Positions 17,694-27,006 of a stretch of DNA of 64,000 nucleotides are shown here, in pieces. The notes under the pieces are model-generated. The model was not told where the DNA came from and searched no databases. It worked only from the letters and a program-made list of their open reading frames with translations. Position 1 is the stretch's first letter. Every line of letters starts with the position of its first letter. The stretch is from Stenotrophomonas maltophilia (lineage in GTDB: Bacteria; Pseudomonadota; Gammaproteobacteria; Xanthomonadales; Xanthomonadaceae), in contig NZ_CP033877.1 of assembly GCF_006970445.1 (NCBI RefSeq), forward strand, positions 2,612,750 through 2,676,749, in the 5' to 3' direction. The position numbers and the translations under genes are program-made.

Positions 17694-17711
17694 GCGCCGC
17701 CACGGGCTTCT

Positions 17712-17738
17712 GTAGGGTCGAGCCATGCTCGACGCTAC
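17712..17738. repeat. SMAG repeat with GTAG at both ends
   Basis: GTAG...GTCGAGCCATGCTCGAC...CTAC forms a hairpin. It sits in the 48-bp gap between the convergent I78 and hypothetical genes and may end both transcripts. Confidence 0.75.
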
Positions 17739-17741
17739 AGT

Positions 17742-18626
17742 TCAGGGCTCGGTATAGCCGGCGCAGTCCGGCAACGCCTGGTCGGGGTGGAATACCCCAT
17801 CGCTGAAGCGGAACAACCGCGTATAGCTGCATGCCGGGTCCTGTTCGGTGCGCAGATCCTTCTTCTTCAGCGGGCCCTTGGCCAGCGAATCCTCGAAGCG
17901 CGAAACACCCGCCGGGAAGCGGGTTGCCACCGTCTGGTAGCGCAGCACCGGCATGCCCTCTACGGCCGTATCCAGCGCCAGCCTTGCCGAGAACCCGTAC
18001 TCGTCGTGGCAGGCGCCTGCGCGCTGCTTCATGTCCTGCTCGCTGAAACAGGCGCGGATCATCGCGTTGCCCAGCCATGGCAGGGTCAGCACGTCGTCGT
18101 CCACCTGGATGTCATCCTGCAGGTGTCGCACGCGCGCCAGCTGCAGCGTGGATGCGTCGGCACCACCGCCCGAGTACATCGCGCTGAATTTGACGATACC
18201 GCCCACCAGCACGTTCTGGCGGGCGCGCTGCCGGGGGTCGCTCACTGTCTCATCGCTGCCCACGCCCGGCGCCAGGCGCACGATCCACGGCCACAGCGAC
18301 AGCTCACTTTCCTGCGGCACGTCGATGCTGACGTGGTAGACGTGCGGCTCGCTTTCGCCGGCCTCCCGTTCAGCGACTTCCAGCGTCGTCGGCCGATCGC
18401 CGTCCTCGGCCACCGGTTGCACACGCACGCACCAGGCACGATCGAGAGTGCAGTACTGCATGCGTGCTCCACCCTGCCCGCTCTGTTCCAGCACCTGCCC
18501 CAATGGCTCCATCACATTACCGGCGGCGTCACGCTGCTGCGGCAGGATCGAGGGCTGGGCCAGCACCAGCAGCGGGGTTGCCAGCACTGCAGCGCACAGA
18601 GTGGCGCGGACGAGAACGGAATGCAT
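17742..18626 (-). CDS. Exported protein of unknown function
   Basis: A 294-residue protein with a signal peptide (ATLCAAVLATPLLVLAQP) and six or more cysteines in the mature part (QYCTLDRAWCVRV, IRACFSEQD, GACHDEYG, DPACSYTR, LPDCAGY), consistent with a disulfide-stabilised periplasmic domain. I do not recognise the family. I chose the ATG at 18626: AGGAG lies 8 nt upstream and the signal peptide begins there. It stands alone between the I78 gene and the lactate operon. Confidence 0.7.
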   Translation of the reverse strand: MHSVLVRATLCAAVLATPLLVLAQPSILPQQRDAAGNVMEPLGQVLEQSGQGGARMQYCTLDRAWCVRVQPVAEDGDRPTTLEVAEREAGESEPHVYHVSIDVPQESELSLWPWIVRLAPGVGSDETVSDPRQRARQNVLVGGIVKFSAMYSGGGADASTLQLARVRHLQDDIQVDDDVLTLPWLGNAMIRACFSEQDMKQRAGACHDEYGFSARLALDTAVEGMPVLRYQTVATRFPAGVSRFEDSLAKGPLKKKDLRTEQDPACSYTRLFRFSDGVFHPDQALPDCAGYTEP

Positions 18627-18724
18627 GGGCGGCTCCTGCGGCTGGGGTTCCGATGGTAACCGCTGACCGGCAGGCGTCGAGCCCTGCTCGACTTCGACAC
18701 CACGTTGTGTCCGCGCGGCCTCCG

Positions 18725-20431
18725 TCAATGCCCGCTGCAATCGCAGCGACCCCACCCTTTTTCCTTCGAGGTCTGGCCGATACCGGGGTTGAACGTGTTG
18801 CTCGGGTCCAGCTGCCGGTAGAACCCGGCCAGCGCCGGCTTGGCCGGGTACAGGTGGCCCACATTGTGCTCGGCTGGATACTCGGCGCCACGCTGGTCCA
18901 GCAGCGCCCACATCGCATGCTCGATCGCCATCGGGTCTTCGCCCTTGCGCGCGATGTAGTCCTGGTGGAACACGTGGCACAGGAAGTGGCCGTAGTACAG
19001 CTTGTGCAGCAGGCGGCCGTCGATATCGGCCGGCAGCTGCTCGAACCAGTCGGCATCGTCGCGGCGCAGGGCGATGTCCAGCGCCACGATGTCCTGCACC
19101 TGGTCGCGATGCACTTCGCGGTAGCGCACCGCGGCACCGGCCACCGCGAAGCGATGCAGGAAGGCCTTGCGCCCCTCCTCCGCCGTGCAGTGGAAGTAAC
19201 CGCCCTCATGGTGGGCGAAGAAGTCGCGCAGCCAGGCCTCGGTTTCTGCTGCGTCCTGCGCGGAGACCTTCAGCAACAGGTGATGCTCATAGCGCTGGCG
19301 GAACTCGCCCATGCGCTTGGGCAGGTGCGAGGGCAGCAGGCCGGTCAGCACCTGCATCACCCGGTCGGTCACCCCGCGCAGGCCGAGGCGTTCGAACCAA
19401 CCGTCGACGCGGCTCTTCAGCGCGAATGCGACGGGCACGCGCGCGGTGCCGAGGCGGTCGATCAGCAGGAAGCTGTCCTTGCCGTAGCGCTCGCCGATGT
19501 CATAGGCATCGCGGTGGATGTACTCGCCGGCAATCGGCAGGCGTTCGAAGCCGGTCAGCAGTTGGCGCCGGATCGCGGTGAGGCTGTCGGTGCGGTTGCT
19601 GCCGATATAGAAGACCTCGGCGGCCTCCTTCTCGAAGGTATCCAGGCGCACCGCGAATACTGCCAGCTTGCCGGCAGACCCCGCGGCCTCGAAGTGGCGG
19701 CTGGGGTCGGCATTGAAGCGTGCCGGCGTATCGGCATCGACCCGGCGCACTTCCTCGGCGTAGCGTGGATCGGAGGCGGCGCGGCCATCGCCGTCCCCAA
19801 CGTCGGCAGCAGCATAGTCGCCGGCCTGCAGGCGCTGCAGGATCTGCTCGGGCGTATCACCCAGCGCGATGCCCAGATGGTTGACCAGCTGCAGCTGGCC
19901 CTGCGCATCGACCTGCGCGTACAGTGCCAGTTCGGTATAGGCCGGGCCACGGCGCACCAGCGCACCGCCGGAGTTGTTGCAGATGCCGCCCAGCACCGAG
20001 GCACCGATGCAGGACGAGCCGATCACCGAATGCGGTTCACGGCCCAGTGGTGCCAGCGTCTGCTCCAGGCGGTCCAGCGTGGCGCCGGGCAGGCACAGCA
20101 CCTGGCGGCCCTCGTTCAACAGCTGGATGCCGGTCAGGCGCAGCGTGCTGACCAGCACGATCGGCCGGCCATAGTCAGCGCCGTCCGGGGTCGAGCCGCC
20201 GGTCAGTCCGGTATTGGCTGCCTGCAGGATGATCGCCGCCCCACCCTGCACCGCCGCCTTCAGCACGCGCCACAGTTCCAGCAAAGTGCCCGGGCGCACC
20301 ACCGCGAGTACCGGGCCATCGCCGAAGCGATAGCCGCGACGGAAGCGGCGCGTGGCCTTGTCACCGGTCAATACATGGCGGCTGCCGACCGCGTCGCGCA
20401 ACTGCGCCAGCACGGCATCGTGGCCACTCAT
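18725..20431 (-). CDS. dld: Quinone-dependent D-lactate dehydrogenase
   Basis: A 568-residue FAD enzyme (E. coli Dld: 571) that oxidises D-lactate to pyruvate and passes electrons to quinone at the inner membrane. The FAD-binding PCMH part is at residues 40-220 ([37 protein letters not shown]), followed by the Dld-specific membrane-binding and C-terminal domains (KKLYYGHF-type [16 protein letters not shown]). The start overlaps the lldD stop as ATGA, so translation is coupled. It is the last gene of the lld operon and gives it activity on both lactate isomers. Confidence 0.96.
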   Translation of the reverse strand: MSGHDAVLAQLRDAVGSRHVLTGDKATRRFRRGYRFGDGPVLAVVRPGTLLELWRVLKAAVQGGAAIILQAANTGLTGGSTPDGADYGRPIVLVSTLRLTGIQLLNEGRQVLCLPGATLDRLEQTLAPLGREPHSVIGSSCIGASVLGGICNNSGGALVRRGPAYTELALYAQVDAQGQLQLVNHLGIALGDTPEQILQRLQAGDYAAADVGDGDGRAASDPRYAEEVRRVDADTPARFNADPSRHFEAAGSAGKLAVFAVRLDTFEKEAAEVFYIGSNRTDSLTAIRRQLLTGFERLPIAGEYIHRDAYDIGERYGKDSFLLIDRLGTARVPVAFALKSRVDGWFERLGLRGVTDRVMQVLTGLLPSHLPKRMGEFRQRYEHHLLLKVSAQDAAETEAWLRDFFAHHEGGYFHCTAEEGRKAFLHRFAVAGAAVRYREVHRDQVQDIVALDIALRRDDADWFEQLPADIDGRLLHKLYYGHFLCHVFHQDYIARKGEDPMAIEHAMWALLDQRGAEYPAEHNVGHLYPAKPALAGFYRQLDPSNTFNPGIGQTSKEKGWGRCDCSGH

Positions 20432-21567
20432 GGCAGGTTGACCAGTGAATCGCGGCCGATGTCGGCAATACGGTGCGCACCGGTCAGTGTCATCGCCACG
20501 CGCATCTCCTTGGCGATCAGGTCCAGCAGGTTGGCCACGCCAGCCTCGCCCTGGGCAGCCAGTGCATAGACGAAGGCACGGCCAAGCAGCACGGTGTCGG
20601 CACCCAGCGCCAGCATGCGCACCACGTCCAGGCCGGTGCGGATGCCGGAATCGGCGAGAATCTTCAGGTCGCCCTGTACCGCGTCGGCAATCGTCGGCAG
20701 TGCGCGTGCGGTGGACAGCACGCCATCCAGCTGGCGGCCACCGTGGTTGGAGACCACGATGCCATCGGCACCGAACGTGACCGCATCGCGCGCGTCATCC
20801 GGGTCGAGGATGCCCTTGATCACCATCGGGCCCTTCCAGAACTCGCGGATCCACTCCAGGTCCTTCCACGAAATGGAGGGATCGAAGTTGCTGCCCAGCC
20901 AACCGATGTAATCCTCCAGCCCGGTCGGGTTGCCGCGGTAGGTGGAAATGTTGCCCAGATCGTGCGGGCGGCCGAACAGGCCCACGTCCCACGCCCAGTG
21001 CGGGTGGGTGATGGCCTGGCCGATACGGCGCAGCGAGGCGTTCGGGCCGCTCATGCCCGAGTGCGCGTCACGGTAGCGCGCACCCGGCACCGGCATGTCC
21101 ACGGTGAACACCAGGGTGGTCACGCCCGCGGCCTGTGCGCGCTCCAGCGCATTGCGCATGAAGCCACGATCGCGCAGCACGTACAGCTGGAACCACATCG
21201 GCCGCTGGATGGCCGGGGCCACTTCCTCGATCGGGCACACCGATACGGTGGACAGGGTGAACGGGATGCCGCGGCTGTCGGCCGCGCGCGCCGCCTGTAC
21301 TTCGCCGCGCCGGGCATACATGCCGGTCAGGCCGACCGGCGCCAGCGCCACCGGCATCGCCAGCTTTTCGCCGAACAGCTCGGTTTCCAGGCTCAGGTCG
21401 GACATGTTGCGCAGGATGCGCTGGCGCAGCGCGATGTCGGACAGGTCGGAAACGTTGCGCTTCAGCGTGTGCTCGGCATACGCGCCGCCATCGATGTAGT
21501 GGAACAGGAACGGCGGCAGCCGGCGTTGCGCTGCGGCACGGTAATCGGTGGAGGCGGAGATGATCAT
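20428..21567 (-). CDS. lldD: L-lactate dehydrogenase (quinone), FMN-dependent
   Basis: A 379-residue member of the alpha-hydroxyacid oxidase family that oxidises L-lactate to pyruvate at the membrane. FMN and active-site features: FHYIDGGAY near the N-terminus, [23 protein letters not shown], the lysine in GPMVIKGIL, and the catalytic His-Arg pair in [11 protein letters not shown] chose the ATG at 21567, four bases after the lldR stop; the longer upstream form overlaps lldR and adds an unrelated tail. Length agrees with E. coli LldD (396). Confidence 0.96.
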   Translation of the reverse strand: MIISASTDYRAAAQRRLPPFLFHYIDGGAYAEHTLKRNVSDLSDIALRQRILRNMSDLSLETELFGEKLAMPVALAPVGLTGMYARRGEVQAARAADSRGIPFTLSTVSVCPIEEVAPAIQRPMWFQLYVLRDRGFMRNALERAQAAGVTTLVFTVDMPVPGARYRDAHSGMSGPNASLRRIGQAITHPHWAWDVGLFGRPHDLGNISTYRGNPTGLEDYIGWLGSNFDPSISWKDLEWIREFWKGPMVIKGILDPDDARDAVTFGADGIVVSNHGGRQLDGVLSTARALPTIADAVQGDLKILADSGIRTGLDVVRMLALGADTVLLGRAFVYALAAQGEAGVANLLDLIAKEMRVAMTLTGAHRIADIGRDSLVNLP

Positions 21568-21571
21568 GGGG

Positions 21572-22336
21572 TCAACCGTGTGGGGAAGGTAGACGCGAGG
21601 CCCGCGCACGCCGGGCTTCGTTGTCATCGAGGGTGCGCAGCGTGGTGTGCACGAACTCGAGGTGGGCATGCGCGGCGGCGCGCGCGCGTTCGGGGTCGCC
21701 GGCCAGCACCGCGTCCATCATCTCGCGGTGCTGGTCGGACAACGGCGAGAAGGTCCTCGCCGAGGTATAGAGCTTCTCGCGGCTTTGCGAAATATTGGTC
21801 TGCAGCAGCTCGAACAGGCCGCGCATCACCTGCAGCAGCACCAGGTTGTGGGAGGCCTCGGCGATGGACAGGTGGAAGGCCGCGTCGGCCTCGGCTTCAC
21901 CGGTGGGGTCGTCCTTGCCGTGCGCGTCCATCATGGTCTGGAAGGCCTGCGCGATGCGCGCGCGGTCCTCGTCGGTGGCACGCAGTGCTGCGTGCCAGGC
22001 GGTGGCACCTTCCAATGCATGGCGGATCTCCAGCACGTCGAAGCGATACTCCGGGTCGCCCTGGAACAGCGGCAGGTAGGGCGCCAGCGGTTCATCCAGC
22101 GCCTGCCGCGCACGCGCCGCGGGTTCGGCCACGTAGGTACCGCCGCCAACCCGTGCGGTCAGCAGGCCCTGGCTGGCCAGCTGCGCGATGGCCTCGCGCA
22201 GCGCGGTGCGCGAGACCCCCAACTGCACCGCCAGGGTACGCTCGGCCGGCAGCCGATCGCCCGGCTGCAGCCGCTGTTCCTGCACCAGGCCGCGCAGCTG
22301 CGCAGCTACCTTGTCCGAAATTCGTTGCGTGCTCAT
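21572..22336 (-). CDS. lldR: Lactate-responsive GntR/FadR-family regulator
   Basis: A 254-residue regulator. The winged HTH is at residues 8-75 ([31 protein letters not shown]) and an FCD effector domain follows ([35 protein letters not shown]). E. coli LldR represses and, with lactate, activates lldPRD. Two palindromes of its consensus type lie upstream of lldP (24114-24128 and 24211-24225). The gene sits between lldP and lldD in the same operon, as in E. coli. Confidence 0.93.
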   Translation of the reverse strand: MSTQRISDKVAAQLRGLVQEQRLQPGDRLPAERTLAVQLGVSRTALREAIAQLASQGLLTARVGGGTYVAEPAARARQALDEPLAPYLPLFQGDPEYRFDVLEIRHALEGATAWHAALRATDEDRARIAQAFQTMMDAHGKDDPTGEAEADAAFHLSIAEASHNLVLLQVMRGLFELLQTNISQSREKLYTSARTFSPLSDQHREMMDAVLAGDPERARAAAHAHLEFVHTTLRTLDDNEARRARASRLPSPHG

Positions 22337-22389
22337 GGCGCCATTGTGGCCCGAAGCGCGCAGCGGGTGGTCGGCCAGCCGTGCATGGC

Positions 22390-24048
22390 TCAGGGAATCA
22401 TCCAGGTCAGCCAGTAGGCCTGGGCCAGGGTGATCAGGCCGACCATCGTGGTGAAGATCAGGCTGTGCTTGACCGTGAAACGGAACAGGTCCGATTCCTT
22501 GCCGGCCAGGCCGACCGCCGCGCAGGCAATGGCGATCGACTGCGGCGAGATCATCTTGCCGGTGACACCGCCGGTGGTGTTGGCCGCCACCAGCAGCACG
22601 TCGGACACGCCGATCTGCTGTGCAGTGGTCGCCTGCAGTGCCGAGAACAACGCATTGGACGAGGTGTCCGAACCAGTCAGGAACACGCCCAGCCAGCCCA
22701 GGAACGGCGAGAAGAACGGGAACGCATCGCCGGTGTGCGCCAATGCCAGCGCCAGCGTTGCCGACAGGCCCGAATAGTTGGCGATGAAGGCAAAAGCGAG
22801 CACCATGCCGATCGAGTAGATCGGCATGCGCAGCTCACGCACGGTTTCGCCGAAGGTGTGCAGCGCCGAACGGGCCGGCATGCGCAGCGCGATGATCGCG
22901 ATCACCGCGGCGAGGATGATCGAGGTGCCGGTGGCCGAGAACCAGTCGAATTTGTAGACCGCCTCGTAGCTGAGCGGCGCGTCCACGATAGGTGGCATCT
23001 TCTGCACCATCTGGTCCAGGCCCGGCACCGGGAGCTTCAGCACCCAGCTTTCCAGCGGGCCGCCCGCCGCGAACAGCGACTTGAACGGCTTGATGCTCCA
23101 CAGCGTGACCATCGCGGTGAGGATCAGGAACGGCGACCACGCCTTGGCGATCTGGCCGACGCTGTAGCGCGGCGCCTCCAGTGCCTGTGCGGCCGCTTCG
23201 GCGCTGGTTTCGGTATCGAAGCGGAAGATCCGTACCGGCTTCCAGCGGCGCAGGAACAGGGTCAGGCAGACCAGCGACGCCAGCGAGGCGGTGATGTCCG
23301 GCAGCTCCGGGCCGATGAAGTTCGAGGTCAGGTACTGCGCAATGGCGAACGAGCCGCCGGCCACCAGCACCGCCGGCCAGGTTTCCCTGATGCCGCGCCA
23401 GCCATCCATGATGGCCATGATCCAGAACAGCACGATCACGGTCAGGAACGGCAGCTGGCGGCCGGCCATCTGGCCGATCTCGAATGCGTCCAGGCCGGTG
23501 ACCTGCCCGGCCACGATGATCGGAATGCCCATCGCACCGAACGCCACCGGCGCGGTGTTGACGATCAGGCACAGACCGGCGGCATACAGCGGCTTGAAGC
23601 CCAGCCCGACCAGCAGCGCCGCAGTGATCGCCACCGGCGCACCGAAGCCGGCCGCGCCTTCCAGGAAGGCCCCAAAAGCGAAACCGACCATCAGCATCTG
23701 CAGGCGCTGGTCTTCAGTCACCGACAGGATCGAAGCACGGATGATGTCGAACTGCCCGGTCTTGACCGAGACCTTGTAGAGGAACACCGCGCCGATGATG
23801 ATCCAGGCGATCGGCCACAGGCCGTAGACGAAGCCGAAGCCGGCCGCGCCCAGCGCCTGGGTCAACGGCATGCGGTAGAACAACAGGGCCACGCCAAGCG
23901 CGATGGCCACGGTGATCGTACCGGCCAGCCAGCCCTTCATGCGCAGCACGGCCAGGGCCACGAAGAAGAACGCGATCGGCAGCAGCGCGATCAGGCTGGA
24001 CAACCACAGGTTGCCGGCGGGGTCGTACAGGTGTTGCCAGGGCTGCAT
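22390..24048 (-). CDS. lldP: L-lactate permease
   Basis: A 552-residue LctP/LldP-family transporter with about a dozen membrane spans (E. coli LldP: 551). Typical segments are [22 protein letters not shown], split as [10 protein letters not shown] and [27 protein letters not shown] and LFLTGSD-like [18 protein letters not shown]. It takes up D- and L-lactate with protons. It is the first gene of the operon lldP-lldR-lldD-dld; the promoter and LldR operators lie immediately upstream. Confidence 0.96.
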   Translation of the reverse strand: MQPWQHLYDPAGNLWLSSLIALLPIAFFFVALAVLRMKGWLAGTITVAIALGVALLFYRMPLTQALGAAGFGFVYGLWPIAWIIIGAVFLYKVSVKTGQFDIIRASILSVTEDQRLQMLMVGFAFGAFLEGAAGFGAPVAITAALLVGLGFKPLYAAGLCLIVNTAPVAFGAMGIPIIVAGQVTGLDAFEIGQMAGRQLPFLTVIVLFWIMAIMDGWRGIRETWPAVLVAGGSFAIAQYLTSNFIGPELPDITASLASLVCLTLFLRRWKPVRIFRFDTETSAEAAAQALEAPRYSVGQIAKAWSPFLILTAMVTLWSIKPFKSLFAAGGPLESWVLKLPVPGLDQMVQKMPPIVDAPLSYEAVYKFDWFSATGTSIILAAVIAIIALRMPARSALHTFGETVRELRMPIYSIGMVLAFAFIANYSGLSATLALALAHTGDAFPFFSPFLGWLGVFLTGSDTSSNALFSALQATTAQQIGVSDVLLVAANTTGGVTGKMISPQSIAIACAAVGLAGKESDLFRFTVKHSLIFTTMVGLITLAQAYWLTWMIP

Positions 24049-24113
24049 GAAGACTCTCGACTGGATGCGGAAGGTGCCCCACCGCAGGCGGTGGATCGCC
24101 GTGGCTGTCGACT

Positions 24114-24128
24114 ATTGGTAGTACCAAT
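24114..24128. promoter_or_regulatory. LldR operator O2 (proximal)
   Basis: ATTGGTAGTACCAAT, a perfect palindrome around a central base, matches the LldR consensus TTGGTNNNACCAA. It lies 66 bp upstream of the lldP start. Confidence 0.85.
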
Positions 24129-24210
24129 GATGATTTCGATCAGACCACTTGCAGCGGATTTAACCGCCACTCCGACGAAGAGCCTATTAGACCATAGGGC
24201 TAGATATCAT

Positions 24211-24225
24211 ATTGGTCATACCATT
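24211..24225. promoter_or_regulatory. LldR operator O1 (distal)
   Basis: ATTGGTCATACCATT, one mismatch from the palindrome. Its centre is 97 bp from the proximal site. Two spaced operators flanking the promoter mirror the E. coli lldPRD layout, where looping was proposed. Confidence 0.8.
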
Positions 24226-24238
24226 AGTAGCCGCCATG

Positions 24239-24261
24239 GTAGTGCCGGCCGCTGGCCGGCA
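24239..24261. repeat. SMAG repeat
   Basis: GTAG followed by TGCCGGCCGCTGGCCGGCA, a 9-bp stem hairpin between the lldP promoter and the end of the MgtC-like gene. Confidence 0.75.
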
Positions 24262-24273
24262 ACTCGAGATTCC

Positions 24274-24726
24274 CTACGAGATCCGTTTCTCCAACCGCCG
24301 CATCACCGCCAGCACCAGCACGCACAGCACGCTCACCCCGATCGCAATCACGTATTTGCCGATACCCACGGCGATCCCGATCGCTGCCGCCATGATCAGC
24401 GAGCTGGCCGTGGTCAGGCCGCTGACCTGGTCCTCGCGTGAGCCGCGCAGGATGGTGCCGGCGGCCACGAAGCCGACGCAGGCCACCACCGCTTCGATCA
24501 GACGTACCGGGTCGACCTGCAGCAGGTCACGGTAGCGCTCCTGCTGGAAATGTTCGGCCACCGAGTCGCCGAGGCCGACGATCAACGCGGCAGCCCCGGC
24601 GATCAGCATGTGCGTGCGCAGGCCGGCGGCGTGCTTGCCCATTTCGCGCTCGACACCGAGCACACCGCCGAACAGCATCGCTGCGGCTACGCGCAGCAGG
24701 ATCGAGACATCCTGGGTGAGTTCCAT
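24274..24726 (-). CDS. MgtC/SapB-family inner membrane protein
   Basis: A 150-residue membrane protein with four hydrophobic segments. Family motifs: LLRVAAAMLFGGVLGVERE, AAGLRTHMLIAGAAAL, and GFVAAGTILR. It covers the N-terminal MgtC membrane domain only and lacks the C-terminal cytoplasmic domain of virulence MgtC. Homologues affect Mg2+ adaptation and F-ATPase or survival in macrophages; here the role is unproven. I chose the ATG at 24726, which has GGAG with 7-nt spacing; the longer frame adds 21 unlikely residues. The ribosome site is locked in a hairpin (24733-24753). Confidence 0.85.
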   Translation of the reverse strand: MELTQDVSILLRVAAAMLFGGVLGVEREMGKHAAGLRTHMLIAGAAALIVGLGDSVAEHFQQERYRDLLQVDPVRLIEAVVACVGFVAAGTILRGSREDQVSGLTTASSLIMAAAIGIAVGIGKYVIAIGVSVLCVLVLAVMRRLEKRIS

Positions 24727-24732
24727 GGGAAA

Positions 24733-24753
24733 GCTCCGGGAGTTTCCCGGAGC
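24733..24753 (-). promoter_or_regulatory. Hairpin covering the ribosome site of the MgtC-like gene
   Basis: GCTCCGGGA and TCCCGGAGC pair over a 3-nt loop just before the start. On the mRNA the GGAG in the 3' arm is the Shine-Dalgarno (7 nt from ATG), so a folded leader would hide it. Confidence 0.5.
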
Positions 24754-24808
24754 GTCGCGTGGCACCCGTGGCATAGAGGTGAAGGCCACACCACAACCCG
24801 TTCACCCG

Positions 24809-24832
24809 GTAGCGCCGGGCCGTGCCCGGTGC
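24809..24832. repeat. SMAG repeat, imperfect
   Basis: GTAGCGCCGGGCCGTGCCCGGTGC: GTAG head plus a CCGGGC/GCCCGG hairpin between the SDR end and the MgtC-like leader. Confidence 0.7.
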
Positions 24833-24855
24833 CGCCGTAACGCGCGTTCAACGCA

Positions 24856-25614
24856 TCACTGCGCGAGGTATCCGCCATCGATGGCGTAGTAGGTGCCGGT
24901 CGCGAACGAGGCGTCGTCGCTGGCCAGCCAGGCCACCAGCGCCGCCACTTCCTCCGCCGTACCCAGCCGCTTCAGTGCGTGCCGCCCTTCCAGCGTGGCA
25001 CGCACCTTCGGGTCCATCTTCTCCAGCAGCGGCGTGCTGATGAAGCCCGGGCCGACCGCATTGACACGGATACCGTCGCCCGCATGCTCCCACGCTGCGG
25101 TCTGGGTCAGCCCGACCACGCCGTGCTTGGCCGCGACATAGGCAGTGGAGCCGGCATAGCCCACCTGGCCCAGGATCGACGCCATGTTGATGATGCTGCC
25201 GCCGGTACCGGCCGCGCGCATCGCCTGGATCTGCGCACGCTGGCACAGGAACACGCTGGTGAGGTTGACGTCGATCACGCGCTGCCAGCCATCGATCGGA
25301 TAGTCGCCGCTGCTGGCGGCCGGCCCACCGATACCGGCGTTGTTGATGGCCACATGCAGGCCGTCGAGTTCCTTGATCGTGCGCTGCACCGCCGCCTCCA
25401 CCGCCGCGTCGTCGGTGACGTCCAGCGCGATGCCGATGGCCTGTGCACCGGTGCTGCGCAACTGCGCCACGGTGGCATCCACCGCATCCTGCTTGAGGTC
25501 CCAGACCGAAATACGGGCGCCGGACGCGGCCAGCGTCTGCGCCACGGCCAGGCCGATGCCCGACACGCCGCCGGTCACGATCGCGGTCTTGCCGGTCAAC
25601 TGGTAATCAATCAT
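24856..25614 (-). CDS. Short-chain dehydrogenase/reductase
   Basis: A 252-residue classical SDR. It has TGGVSGIG (residues 14-21) for the dinucleotide, NNAG at 91-94, and the catalytic Ser (MASILG, about 146), Tyr159 and Lys163 in YVAAK, with VGPGFISTPL after the active site. The substrate (a hydroxyl or keto group) is not predictable. I chose the ATG at 25614, which has GGAG with 7-nt spacing; an ATG 6 nt upstream is too close to that site. It is divergent from an AraC gene across 395 bp. Confidence 0.88.
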   Translation of the reverse strand: MIDYQLTGKTAIVTGGVSGIGLAVAQTLAASGARISVWDLKQDAVDATVAQLRSTGAQAIGIALDVTDDAAVEAAVQRTIKELDGLHVAINNAGIGGPAASSGDYPIDGWQRVIDVNLTSVFLCQRAQIQAMRAAGTGGSIINMASILGQVGYAGSTAYVAAKHGVVGLTQTAAWEHAGDGIRVNAVGPGFISTPLLEKMDPKVRATLEGRHALKRLGTAEEVAALVAWLASDDASFATGTYYAIDGGYLAQ

Positions 25615-26009
25615 CTGCATTCTCCATCGGTGGGGGTATCGATGCGGCGCGCGGCCGCCAATCAACCACCTTACGCCGTCGGCTGTGACAAGCAGACCAA
25701 CAGCCTGTCCGCGGCTGATCGTTCCAGCAATGAAACCTCAACCGAGGTTCATGTAGGGAATCAAGTACGGATATAGCGCCAAAACGCTGGCGTATGTTCA
25801 ACACCCGCTTCAACTTGGCCGTAATGACCAATCGGTTTGACCATATTCAAATCCCCTGCGGACGATTCGCAGCGACAATGGGAAACGTTTCCAGATTCTT
25901 CGACACATTCCATCCAACCTGGCGCCTCCTGGCCCTCCAGAATGCCCGCGACGCGGTTGCATAGGGGCAAATGGCCGCCAGCGCCTCCCCCTCCTGCACG
26001 TGCCGAGCG
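25615..26009. other. Divergent promoter region between SDR and AraC genes
   Basis: A 395-bp gene-free stretch, less GC-rich than its surroundings. It contains one small perfect inverted repeat (AACCTC-AACC-GAGGTT, 25734-25749), about 120 bp upstream of the SDR, which could be an operator. No repeat family and no RNA gene is visible. Confidence 0.5.
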
Positions 26010-26963
26010 ATGTCCCGATACTTCACCTTTGCCGATTACCGCCGTTTCGGCCAACGCCATGGCTTCGATTACCGCGCTGATCCGGAACACCTGCGCGACG
26101 ACCAGTGGGCTGGTCGCGGCGAAGTCAACGAACAGTTCATGCGCGGTGGCATGAGCCTGATCGCCTCCGACGTGCATAACCGGTTCCCCTATGTGGCTAC
26201 CGCACAGCAACGCCCCGGGCTCGCCATCCGCGTGATGCTGCAGGGCCAGGTCGACGTGCGTATCCCGCGACGTGGAGGATTCACCTTGCGTGCCGGCACC
26301 GCGATGACCGCCCACCATCGCGACCAGATCGAGATGACCGGCGCGCACCCCGGCGAAACGCGCCTGCGCGGAGTCAGCGTGATCGTGCCGGGTGGCATCG
26401 ATGCGGATGTTTTCCAGATGCCACAACTGGAAAATGCGCTTGGCACGCATCTGGAATGCCGCCACTGGGCCATTCCGCACGCCATGCTGCCGGTGCTGGG
26501 CCAGTTGTTCGACAGCCCGTGGCAGGACGGCATCGATGCCCTGTGGCGCGAGGGCGTGGCCCTGCAGCTGCTGGCCCTGGGCCTGCAGGCCGAGGATCTG
26601 CAGACCGACCCGGTGCGCACGCTGCGCGCCGGCCAGCGCGAGCGCCTGGAACGGGTGCGCAGCTACCTGCATGACGACCCCAGCCATGCCCACAGCCTGG
26701 TCGAGCTGGCCCGACTGGCCTGCATGAGCCCCAGCTCATTGCGCCGCCATTTTGCCCAGCAGTATGGAAGCTCGGTGTTCGACTACCTGCACGAGCAGCG
26801 CATGCGCCACGCCGAACAGGGCCTGCGCGAGGACGGCTGGACGGTTGAACAGGCCGCTGCCGCCAGTGGCTACCGACACCCCAGCAACTTCGCCGCCGCG
26901 TTCCGCAAGCGTTTTGGCCTGGTCCCCAGCCGCTGGCGCACCGGCCCCTCGAAAGTGGGGTGA
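26010..26963 (+). CDS. AraC-family transcriptional regulator
   Basis: A 317-residue regulator. The N-terminal ligand domain (residues 20-200) holds a short cupin-like section (VDVRIPRRGGFTLRAG). The C-terminal double HTH (about 215-310) shows LARLACMSPSSLRRHFAQQYG and AAAASGYRHPSNFAAAFRKRFG, split as AASGYRHPSNF and FRKRFG. The style resembles PchR-like siderophore regulators, but no iron gene is adjacent. I chose the ATG at 26010 because the domain begins there. It may control the divergent SDR. Confidence 0.88.
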   Translation: MSRYFTFADYRRFGQRHGFDYRADPEHLRDDQWAGRGEVNEQFMRGGMSLIASDVHNRFPYVATAQQRPGLAIRVMLQGQVDVRIPRRGGFTLRAGTAMTAHHRDQIEMTGAHPGETRLRGVSVIVPGGIDADVFQMPQLENALGTHLECRHWAIPHAMLPVLGQLFDSPWQDGIDALWREGVALQLLALGLQAEDLQTDPVRTLRAGQRERLERVRSYLHDDPSHAHSLVELARLACMSPSSLRRHFAQQYGSSVFDYLHEQRMRHAEQGLREDGWTVEQAAAASGYRHPSNFAAAFRKRFGLVPSRWRTGPSKVG

Positions 26964-27006
26964 ACAGCCGGCGGCAGCGGGGGCTCTGCCGACGCCGCTG
27001 CGGATG

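Noticed and set aside
20473..24441. A 1322-codon open frame on the plus strand
   Set aside because: It lies entirely antisense to lldD, lldR and lldP. It is rich in Arg, Gln, His and Gly as expected from the reverse strand of a GC-rich gene and shows no domain.
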